From: Apostichopus californicus | Taxonomy: Eukaryota > Echinodermata > Holothuroidea > Aspidochirotida > Stichopodidae | Direction: 5' to 3' | DNA: 31,395 nucleotides | NCBI GenBank assembly: GCA_020650975.1 | Contig: JAIPMN010051546.1 | Location: 1 to 31,395 of the forward strand | In this document: in pieces, positions 1 to 8,700 of the stretch | How the letters are laid out: every line of letters starts with the position of its first letter | How positions within the stretch are numbered: the first letter of the stretch is position 1 | Made by a program: the position numbers and the translations under genes | Notes under the pieces: generated by a model | Told to the model about the DNA's origin: nothing | The model's input: only the letters and a program-made list of their open reading frames with translations | Databases searched by the model: none

Positions 1-63
1 TGACAAGGTTCCCAAGCGGAAAAGGGAATTCGCCGGCACCCCTCCCCCCCTGACAAGGTTCCC
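1..63. repeat. two copies of a 13-bp repeat at 50-bp spacing
   Basis: TGACAAGGTTCCC occurs at base 1 and base 51, separated by a GC-rich stretch. This may be the right edge of a tandem array that begins outside the window. Confidence 0.5.
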
Positions 64-146
64 TCGGGGAGAAAATGTTTTATAAAAACACTAAGTCCAA
101 ACAACTGGATCTTTAAATATTTAAAAAGCAAGCAAAAGCTTTCTCC

Positions 147-260
147 CACCTAATGGTCTAGTGGTAGAGAAAAAGTTTTGGCAGCAGAAGGTCCCAGGTT
201 CAATCCCAACTACTGCTTCCTTTCATCAGAATATATCCTACCTTGTGTAGCAGCTTACAG
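147..260 (+). repeat. tRNA-derived SINE head or tRNA-like relic
   Basis: A box A match (TGGTCTAGTGG, 154-164) and a box B match (GGTTCAATCC, 197-206) are 43 bases apart, as in a Pol III internal promoter. The flanks do not pair into an acceptor stem, so it is not a functional tRNA. The 3' limit is uncertain. Confidence 0.5.
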
Positions 261-1265
261 AAAACTCATCAAACAAACTGTTTTTAAAAAATTCAATACA
301 AGTATAAAAAATTACATCCATTTTATTTATTTAGGATAAACCATTCCATAGCAGGTGAATTAAGTACTTCTAACCATTCCTTTAGATGCAGATAGTTGTT
401 AGAGAAGGATTACAGTTGCTTCTTATATATTTAAGGTCAATATTTTGAACATGAACTTGAATCTTTTTCATGCCAAATCTGTTCAGTGACAGGACTTTTC
501 TCTAGTTCAATCACCACCCTTATCTTGTCCCGAAACAAAATTTTCCCAATGAAAACAATCTCATAACAGACAACATAATTTACCATTAAATTTTTGAGCA
601 AACAATTTAACACATAATAACTTTCAAGTCATTCTTCCCCTCCCCCTACCAACTCTCAGACCACCTCCTTCAACTCTCCCCACCCCTCCCCCTCCCCCCA
701 CACACATATGCATTACTCCATTATCTTAGCAAGTGTATAAATACACATGCCTGTGCACTTTTGGAACAAAAGATGTTCATATGATGGGGTTCAAGTTTTA
801 CTTCAATGCATGGATATTATTTACTCATATTTAAGTTGAAAATTCAACAAATGTTGCAATTTCACATCATGATTGTCAAAATTACATCAATGTAGACATT
901 TGGACTTAAAAGCCACTTCCATGTTTGATTCTGCATCACTTTGCTGATCCGAAACAAAAGCAAAGAATTAAATGATTGCAGTAAATATATCAAAAGATTA
1001 TTGTCAAAAATGGATGTATGTCCATCATACAAATGACTGTGATTGTTTATCCTTCTAGCAACTACCTGGTAAGTATAACGCAGTGTAAAAAGGGGTGGGG
1101 GGGGAATGCAAGAAATGAATTGTGGCTTCGATGATGAAACATGAGCAATTTTCTTCATGAATCTGAAGTAATGTAGAGTGAGGGTGTACAACATACTTGA
1201 TCTTAGTAATACAGTGAAAAGCAGTGTGATGTAACAAACAATAAATTCACAATGACACAGGCTGT
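261..1265. other. intronic sequence without recognised features
   Basis: AT-rich sequence with C-rich tracts at 640-705 and a G run near 1095. Open frames here are low-complexity and match nothing I know. It is taken as part of CLCN6 intron 13. Confidence 0.4.
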
Positions 1266-1778
1266 CCTGAAATGACCATTGACCTCAACAACTGGCTTCT
1301 TGTACTAAATGTGATAGATACATCAACATACTAAATATGACATCTGTCCTTGCTGAAATATTTTGAAAATAAGCATGGTTTTCATAATTTCACCCTTGGT
1401 GAATTCATAAGACCTTTGACCTCCGCCCACAACATTAGGCTTCTTGTACTCAATGTGGTACAATTACATACCAAATATGCGATCTGTCCAAGCTTCTCTT
1501 ACGATATTATGAGTAGGAAGGTGTGTTAGTGTAAAGAGACAGGTAAGAGGGGAGTGAAGTAAATGTTTCGCATTTGTGTTGACTTCAAATGACCTTTGAC
1601 CTCCACCAACAGCAATATTAGTCTCCTTAAATTTGATATGGTACATCTACAAACCAAATATGAGATCTGTCCAATATCATGTTTACAAGGCTTTCACGAT
1701 TGACCCCTTGTCCGCAAATGACCTCTGACCTCCACCAAAATCAATAGGCTTTTTTTATTTATTGCTAAACACCTTCAT
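1266..1778. repeat. minisatellite with DR1-like motif, left half (interrupted by transposon)
   Basis: Diverged repeats of about 110-180 bp share four blocks: TGACCTTTGACCTCCACC, GGCTTCTTGTACTCAATGTG, CCAAATATGAGATCTGTCC and ATCATGTTTACAAGG. Motif positions are 1273, 1410, 1590 and 1719. The array resumes at 4307 after a 2.5-kb insertion. The perfect copy at 1590-1602 reads AGGTCAAAGGTCA on the minus strand, the consensus nuclear-receptor DR1 element. Confidence 0.8.
1771..1778. repeat. hAT target-site duplication, left (ACCTTCAT)
   Basis: This is an 8-bp perfect match to 4307-4314. Removing one copy and the element rejoins the minisatellite near its ACCAAATATGAG block. Confidence 0.85.
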
Positions 1779-1922
1779 TAGTGTTTGCACGGGGTATCCG
1801 GGTACCCACCCATTACCAGAATCCTACGCAAAGATTTTCTTACTGACTTAGTGTGGTGTTAGGCTACCATGTGGTCGAAGACAACAGCAATAATAAAAGT
1901 ATTCCATGGATATCTTATAACT

Positions 1923-3280
1923 TTGACCCTCTCGATCATAAAACCATGCTGCAACGTTTCGAGAACACATTTGGTGTTACTGGAGATGCCTTGTCTTGGA
2001 TGTCGTCATACCTCTGCGATCGCAAACAAGTTGTGACCACCGGTGATCATCATTCTGAACCTGTCATCTTGAAACAAGGCGTACCTCAAGGTTCATGTTT
2101 AGGTCCTAAGATGTACAGAATGTATACAGCACCGTATTCGGCGATCGTATTCGACGTCACCGATTTAACTACCACTTTTATGCTGACGACACACAGTTGT
2201 ATGTGTCGTTTAAACCTAACGATGAGGATGCACAGAAGGAAGCAATTCATCTGTTATCCGAATGCTTAGCTGATATCGAGAATTGGATGCACAATAATAA
2301 GCTAAAGCTGAACCCTGCCAAAACGGAAGTGATGTTATTTTCCACTAGGCGCAACAAAAACTGTGTCAATAACATTTCATTAAATATCAGCGATTCTGTT
2401 ATCACACCAACGCCAACGGTAAGAAATATTGGTGTAATGTTTGACTCTCATCTGAACATGTCCCAACAAGATAAGAGTGTTTGTAGGTCTGGATACGAGT
2501 CTTCGAAATATCGGTCACATTAGGCTTTATTTAACTGATGATGCATCCAAATCGGATGATTCCGCCAATCATCCATTGGCGGAGTGTATAGCCTAGTGGT
2601 TAACGCCGGCGTCTCCCAGTCATGAGATCTCTGGTTCGATTCCCCGCCGACAGCAATGTGCGTCGTCTGGCAAGGGTGTTGTTCAATAACAACTTCCCGA
2701 CATGGACGATAAATGGATGTGTGCCGAGAGATTGGCTTCGGTCAGCTTGCGAGTCTATAAGCCTCCATTGCTTCTTTCGCGAGTTCCTGCTTGCGGGAAG
2801 ATCACATATACATACATACAAATCACTTGTGAATGGCCTAGTATCCTCGCGTCTTGATTACTGCAACTCGCTGCTTTTTGGTGAACCACAATCGACTTTG
2901 TATAAGCTGCAACGTGTCCAAAACACCGCGGCACGTATAATCACCAGACCTTCGTGTTTCTCTCACATCACACCTGTCTTAGGAGATCTTCACTGGCTGC
3001 CTGTTCACCGTCGTGTCGAGTTCAAACTATTAGTTCATGCATATAAATCCATTCATTGTCAAGCACCTCAATTCCTAACTATATATGCTAACTGTGTACA
3101 AGCCTATCAGAACATTGAGATCGGCCAATTCCCTTACACTAGTGGTCCCCAGAGTTAGGACTGCTACATAGAGCGAGAGACAATTTAACTTTGCTGCTAG
3201 CAAGCTATGGAATGCACTGCCAAATAATATCTGTGATGCCAAACAATAGCCATTTTTAAAGAAATTACTTAAAACTCACC
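1923..3280 (+). pseudogene. reverse transcriptase pseudogene of the LINE
   Basis: Three frame-shifted blocks (about 1923-2175, 2176-2553, then 2825-3280 after the SINE) read in order as the palm-to-C-terminus of an L2/CR1-like reverse transcriptase. The SINE lies between the codons for DDASKS and LVNGLV and keeps the gene order. No endonuclease domain is present because the 5' end is truncated. Confidence 0.8.
2554..2819 (+). mobile_element. tRNA-derived SINE inserted in the LINE
   Basis: A tRNA-like head begins near 2576, with box A (TAGCCTAGTGG, about 2589) and box B (GGTTCGATTCC, 2633-2643). A body and a conserved tail (TCGGTCAGCTTGCG from 2738) follow, ending in a CATA repeat. A 5-bp duplication AAATC (2549-2553 and 2820-2824) flanks it, and its removal restores the LINE frame. 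The first about 22 bases are a fold-back copy of the head. Confidence 0.85.
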
Positions 3281-3432
3281 TTTTTATTTTTAGGAATTTC
3301 ACTGTAAATCTATAGTGTTTATAAAATTATTCCTTCGTGTATATATATATTTTTATATTAATATTTAAGCTGCATCCATTTCATTCTTCATATTCATATT
3401 TTAAGGGTTTTGTTATTTTGTTGTCATTGTAA

Positions 3433-3469
3433 AGCGCTCTTGAACATGCTTAAGCATGAAAAGAGCGCT
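3433..3469 (+). repeat. LINE 3'-terminal hairpin
   Basis: AGCGCTCTT and AAGAGCGCT pair around an inner 14-bp palindrome, CATGCTTAAGCATG (3445-3458). Such 3' stem-loops are where the LINE reverse transcriptase recognises its RNA in this group. Confidence 0.7.
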
Positions 3470-3502
3470 ATATAAATCTGGTAAAAAAAAATCATAATAA
3501 TA

Positions 3503-3720
3503 ACTGCGTCACAATTTCCGCGAATAAACAGATGTATAGGCTAGATTTCCTCATTGACTTAGTGTGGTGTTAGGCCACCATGTGGTCCAAGATAACAGCA
3601 ATAATGAGAGTATTCCATGGATATCTTATCACTACGTCACAATTTCGGTGAATAAACAGATGGTTAGGCTAGATTTCCTTATTGACTTAGTTTAGTATTA
3701 GGCTACCATTTGGAAGAAAT
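3503..3720. repeat. 128-bp tandem repeat inside the hAT element
   Basis: Units begin ACTGCGTCACAATTTC at 3503 and ACTACGTCACAATTTC at 3631; TTGACTTAG repeats at 3554 and 3682, also 128 bases apart. A further unit at 1842-1922 was split from its right half by the LINE insertion. The third unit decays after about 3715. Confidence 0.8.
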
Positions 3721-4306
3721 TGAAAGAATTCTCTCAATTATTATTTTTCCATTCGTTTATTTCATAGAAGGAAAGACTGACAAGGAAATTTACGAGATGT
3801 AACTAATGGATTATAGACGGGATAACTAAAAACTATTGACCGCAAGTGGCTTTTTACTAAATGTTTATTCCAAATGCGATCAAATTGCAGGAATCGTGCA
3901 ATCCCGCAGCTAATGCGAACCATGGTCCTGCATAATAGATTCTAAGTATAAACTGTTTAAGAGCTAAATTGGATATTTATGTGGTCTGATCCAATAGAGG
4001 TGGAGCGCAAACATAAGCAGTGGCTCCAGTGTAATGTTAGTAGCGATGTTAATTATATGAAGTTATTAACAAGTTAATGAAAGCAACAAAAATTATTGAG
4101 GAAGGTTTTATACCTTATCTTACACCTATTTGAACATGAAAACATTGTCAGTGGAGAATATAATACATTTAGTATTGCATCTAATATGTAATTTCTTGAA
4201 AAACGCGATACACGAGGGTAAACAATTTTGCTTGGGTACCTAGATACCTGACGGGTAACAGCTCTCGGGTACCCGGTTCCCGATTTTTGGACCTGTGTAA
4301 ACACTA

Positions 4307-4750
4307 ACCTTCATACCAAATATGAGATCTGCCCAAGCTTCCATATTGAGATATCATGTTTACAAGGTTTTCACAACTTAACCCCTAAAGACCCCAAGTG
4401 ACCTTTGACCTCCACATAAAACAAAAGGCTTCTTGTACTCAATGTGGTACTTCTACACACCAAATATGAAATTGGTCCTACCGTCCCTTCTTGAGATAGT
4501 GTGTTTACAAATGACCTTTGACCTCCACCATTAACGATAAGCTTCTTGCACTCAATGTGGTACTTTTTACACAGCAAACATGAGGTCTGCCCATGCTTCT
4601 CTTCTGATATCATGTTTACAAGTATTCACAATTTTACCCGTCGATCCCAAATGACCTTTGACCTCCACCAAAAACAATAGGCTTCTTGTACACATTGTGG
4701 TACTTATACACACCAAATATGAAGTTGGTCCAACCTTCCCTTTGTGAGAT
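4307..4750. repeat. minisatellite with DR1-like motif, right half
   Basis: This continues the array that starts near 1266. The motif occurs at 4399, 4512 and 4652, all three as perfect TGACCTTTGACCT (spacings 113 and 140). It begins exactly at the second copy of the hAT target duplication. Confidence 0.8.
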
Positions 4751-4865
4751 ATCATGTTTACAAGCTGGGCGTAACAAACGCAAACACACACATACACCAT
4801 CATGAATGCAAAGGTTACGATTATCATCCAAACCAAAAAGCCAGTTCCAAATCTTGTCAATGTGC

Positions 4866-5152
4866 ACCATAATCCAAGTCTACCATGATACACATCAACT
4901 GTACCTCACCTGGTCAACACATTGCCAACAAATCTACCATAATCTGAGTCTACCATGCTTCACATCAACTGTACCTCACCTGGTCAACACATTGCCAACA
5001 AATCTATTATAAACTGAGTCTACCATGCTACACATCAACTGTACCTCACCTGGTCAACACATTGCCAACAAATCTACCATAATCTGAGTCTACCATGCTA
5101 CACATCAACTGTACCTCACCTGGTCAACACATTGCCAACAAATCTTCCATAG
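4866..5152. repeat. 70-bp tandem array, about four copies
   Basis: The block TACCATG..CACATCAACT recurs at 4881, 4951, 5021 and 5091, exactly 70 bases apart, with only a few differences. Open frames across it are a consequence of the 70-bp repeat and have no known domain. Confidence 0.9.
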
Positions 5153-5356
5153 GCTGCTCCACACAGGAGGCAGGGAACGAACAACCCGCTAGGAACCAGA
5201 CAGCCGTAGGTCCAGCAGGACAGAAGGAAGAAAAATCCAAAGAAAATGGCAAGAGACGAAAGACTAAAAGCACCTAATTAGGAAACAAAGAAACAAAGAA
5301 AATAAAGAAATGGTCTTTATTATTTTGAATATAATATGACTGAAAGCTTCTAAAAG

Positions 5357-5519
5357 CAGTGATGAGCCATGGGTAAAAAAAAAATCACGGAACTTGGAAA
5401 AATTGCGGTATAGGCTCCAGTTTGCGTATGTTACAGTGTGTTAGGATAAAATTATTTGTCCCAGAGGTAGAAAAGAAATCACGAATATTCCGCGAATTTG
5501 CGGAAAAAGCTCATGCCTG
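5357..5519. mobile_element. small MITE-like element
   Basis: Imperfect terminal inverted repeats (CAGTGATGAGC left, GCTCATGCCTG right; 9 of 11 pair) are flanked by a 6-bp direct repeat TAAAAG (5351-5356 and 5520-5525). Internal blocks such as AAATCACG and ATTTGCGG are repeated. The size, 163 bp, allows no coding. Confidence 0.5.
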
Positions 5520-5620
5520 TAAAAGGGAACAAAAGAGGACAAAACAGGGGATAAACAAAACAAAGTATTGTCCAAATGAAAATTCCATGAAAAGTTGCTC
5601 TCTTAAAGCTTACTACACAC

Positions 5621-5753
5621 CTTCCTGGTGGAAAAGCTGTTTGATTGCCTCTTCTTGAGGGTTAAAGAACAGCGTGGCCATGTCATTATAATATCCAGGA
5701 GGACAGAAATAAGTACGAACTGATTCAGAAATGTTGCTCGTACTCGCAGAATC
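5621..5753 (-). CDS. CLCN6: CLCN6 coding exon 13 (luminal loop), last exon in window
   Basis: This exon encodes residues 396-439 plus one base: [20 protein letters not shown], then [20 protein letters not shown], then FHQE. The [13 protein letters not shown] block is almost identical to vertebrate ClC-6 and belongs to its large luminal loop. An N-glycosylation sequon (NIS, about residue 402) fits the known glycosylation of this loop. Acceptor GATTAG, donor GTGTGT. It is almost 2 kb from exon 12, separated by the LTR-like element. Confidence 0.95.
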
Positions 5754-8700
5754 CTAATCGGAGAAAAGGAAAGTGGAAACGAATAGAATAATTTGTGACT
5801 GTTCACTCCAATCGGTGAAAATTTACAAGGGTTTGTGGAAAATCTTGCAACACAGACTTTTTCACAATATCAATGTAGTAAAGCCAAATTTTGTGGTTTG
5901 TACCCTATGAATATTTATGTGTTACGTAATAGGCTATACTGTAGCGTTAGTTGCACATAGCTTTTGCACGTGTGTTTGTCAGTTCTGTACACGCTGTGAT
6001 TATGGCTAGCAGCGTCTCTGCAGAGCTCCGGGGTTCGCCTCGTAAACCCCTTAGTATTTTGTTAATTTTATTGCTCTCGGGTCACAAATTGCCCAGAGTT
6101 ACCCATATCTGGACTGTCTGGAGTCAGTGAGGAGATGTCCCCCTTCTAAGAGGCAGGATGCCTCAGGTTTTGGCTGGTTTTCGGCTTAAGACGAGAAGCC
6201 ACTGGTTTTCCAAGATGGCAGTTCTACCAACATGCAGCGAGCTGGCGAGAGAGTGACCACCGCACCTTATGAAGTTCTCGATGTCCGCGATCTTACGCGC
6301 CGCGAGCGTAGAGATTCCTTCTTTTCCGCGAGCAAGCTGAGCTCAGTTTAGTAAGAGATTAAGTGTTATTTATAAATGCTGTACGTATCCTATTGTTAGT
6401 TAATTGAATTGTAGTTTTAAATGTTGCCCTTTGGCTAGGCTGTGCTTTACTGTACAAAGTACTTATGTTAGGTTATGTTTTTGGACCTTGGTCCTACGGG
6501 TTCATAGCGTGTTTTGTTTATCGTTAAGCACGTGAGTGCTATTGCGTACTATTATACTGTAGTATTACTGTTAAGTGTTATTGACAGTTAAGTGTATTGA
6601 CAGTTGATTATTGTACCTGTCGAGTATTGTACTGCTTGCTGTTTAAAGAGTATATACTGTTTTTGTATTTTGAACATCATTTGTTACTGTTGTTTAAAGT
6701 TATGTCTCAGAGGTTGTCCTTGAATCTTAGCCAGGCATTGTGGATAGCTATAGAGTGACAAGACTCTTGAGAGTTTGTTGGTTCAGGGGGTGAAAATTCC
6801 TACTGTCTAGGAACAGTAGGGTGGAAATTCCTGTAATGGTTGCAGCTGGCATGGGTTGCCCTGGCTATTATTGAGGTGGTAAAAGTCCTCGCCTGTTGAC
6901 AAACTTATTGTATTATTTCCAAATGCAGATTATTTCATTATGTTCATTATACATTTTGTACAGTATTGCGGGTATTCATTCTTTAATTGTATTCATGAAT
7001 TAATGTTACGTAGTATTTGAGTATAGGTTTTCCCCGAGATAGTTAATTCATTAAGCCATTTATATTATCATGTATCATGATTTCTTCATATGTATATTTA
7101 TCATTTAGAGTTTGTAATAAATTGTCAGCCGTTGTTTCAACGCAAGAACACTCTTGCATCCTCATTTATCACTTGTGAGTTCGAAGTGAAGGACCCTAAA
7201 TCTGGTAATTTCCCCCGCAATCCGCGGTTCGCTTCATCAATGTAGATAACTTCTTTAAACAATGACCTCAAAAAGGAATCAGCGATATCATTATTTATGA
7301 TACATTGAGACGGAAGTAAAAATTAATCAGTTTCACTGATCATACAAAAAATATCAGCAGACAGATCAAAAGAAATTTGGTTACAAAATTGAGTGTATGG
7401 TTTGGAACAGCAAAGGATATACCCTTAGAATGACATCTGAATCAACAACATCTGAAATACATACCACATATATTCCCTACAGTATATAACTGAGCTATCC
7501 AGAGTTTGATATATTTTTACAAATTGGCACCATTTTGATGAGAATTAGTTTTATCATCCAGTAGCAGAAAAATTTACAATAGCCGAAAAGGGGTGGGGGA
7601 GGGTGGGGTTGGAAAGGAAGAAGAAGGGGAAAAAACCCACCCAGAAAACAAAAGAACAGCAATGTACAAATTTAAAATAAAGAAAGATAATAAATGTTGT
7701 GCTTACCACTGAAAGAGGCTTACACTGACCAAGCATCATGGCAGCCAAAAATGCTACGGCAGCTGTTACTATGGCAATAAATACAGCTTCAAGAACCCTA
7801 CAAAGGGAAGCAAACTTTTTCAATTATTGTAATATTCTCTTTCAATTTCCACATAGCAACAATAAAAAAAAATAAAAAAAATATAATGATCAAAATGAAA
7901 ACTTCAAAACAGGAGACTGTATGGTTCCTTTAAACTGATGTAAAATCGCACAGCGAGACGCTTTGTTATAATAATCCCACATGAGCACGTTTGAACAAAC
8001 CAAGACAATCGTGTCAACTTACGCTGCTTAAATCTGAATTTTTGCACTTGATTGTAACTTTCTTTCAGTCGGAACAAGTGTTCAAATCTAACATTTAAGT
8101 GTAACAACTGAATCATTTAGATGCTCCAAATCAGAGAGACTTATCAACACTCTACACCAATGCAGAAACTGTTTCAAATATAAAATGTATTCTTCGTTCT
8201 AATTATTTATAAACCATCAACATTATGCCTACTGCTGTTGTTTCTAATGAGATTTTAGTACATATCATGAATCAAACCTTCAAAATCTGGCTATTTAAAG
8301 GCTAAATGCCAGTGGATTTTGGATTTTGTCATTTGCCAGTGGAGAAAAATATCCCACCAGAAAATTTCTTTCCAGACAGTAGACATGTCAAACAAAAACA
8401 CATGGTATGTTGGGTTAGCAATCATCGGTCAAGGAATTCGCATAATTTCTGTATCGTACCATTAGGCCTGTTTTACTGCATATTATCAGTTAATACTCTA
8501 ATCTAATCACTGGATTTTCTTTGGCTAACATTGTGAAGTTCTCAGCCTGTTAATACGTTATCCATTACATACCATGTTTTTCCCTTTGTAAAAAAATATA
8601 TGAAGAAAAAAAAAATAATATAATACTAAAAATAATAAAAACATTGTGCAATATCACTCAAACTAGAAGTGTTCAAAACGAGTCTGAAGACAGTACGCGA

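Larger units (their letters stand above)
1923..3499 (+). mobile_element. 5'-truncated LINE of the L2/CR1-like group, with SINE inside
   Basis: This is a reverse-transcriptase fragment starting at FDPLDHKTML. It shows GVPQGSCLGP, the catalytic YADD at 2179-2190, KLNPAKTEVM, the C-terminal block SRLDYCNSLLFG (near 2848) and LHWLPVHRRVEFK, and then a KLWNALP-type block. Frameshifts (one before YADD, one near 2470) and stops make it dead. A 6-bp duplication ATAACT (1917-1922 and 3500-3505) flanks it. The 3' end carries a hairpin (3433-3469) and an A-rich tail, as in this LINE group. Without the SINE about 1.3 kb remain. Confidence 0.85.
1779..4306. mobile_element. non-autonomous hAT-like DNA transposon carrying nested insertions
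   Basis: Terminal inverted repeats TAGTGTTTGCAC (1779-1790) and GTGTAAACACTA (4295-4306) differ at one position. A perfect 8-bp duplication ACCTTCAT flanks them (1771-1778 and 4307-4314), as for hAT elements. Subterminal GGGTACCC-type motifs occur at both ends. Without the inserted LINE about 945 bp remain, with no transposase frame, so it was mobilised in trans. It sits inside the DR1 minisatellite and contains a 128-bp tandem repeat. Confidence 0.88.

Noticed and set aside
154-206. A tRNA gene
   Set aside because: Box A and box B are present, but the acceptor and anticodon stems do not form.
862-1194. 110-codon minus-strand open frame
   Set aside because: It has no domain, no conserved motif and mixed low-complexity composition within an intron; treated as chance.
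2576-2650. A tRNA gene inside the LINE
   Set aside because: It is the head of a SINE with a downstream body, CATA tail and target duplication.
1779-4306. A transposase gene inside the hAT-like element
   Set aside because: The remaining sequence after removing the LINE is under 1 kb and has no long frame or transposase motif.
4866-5152. Regular repeats resembling a CRISPR array
   Set aside because: The units are head-to-tail 70-bp repeats without unique spacers, in an animal genome.
4806-5277. Open frames with repeated [14 protein letters not shown]-like segments
   Set aside because: They arise from the 70-bp tandem array; no start context, splice structure or known domain supports a protein.
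1-5620. Remaining 3' exons of CLCN6
   Set aside because: I looked for the later conserved ClC-6 blocks (for example the [11 protein letters not shown] and CBS regions) on the minus strand and saw none; they are taken to lie beyond the left edge.
7554-7823. 89-codon minus-strand open frame
   Set aside because: It is CLCN6 exon 12 plus intron on both sides; the splice sites and phases fit the exon only.
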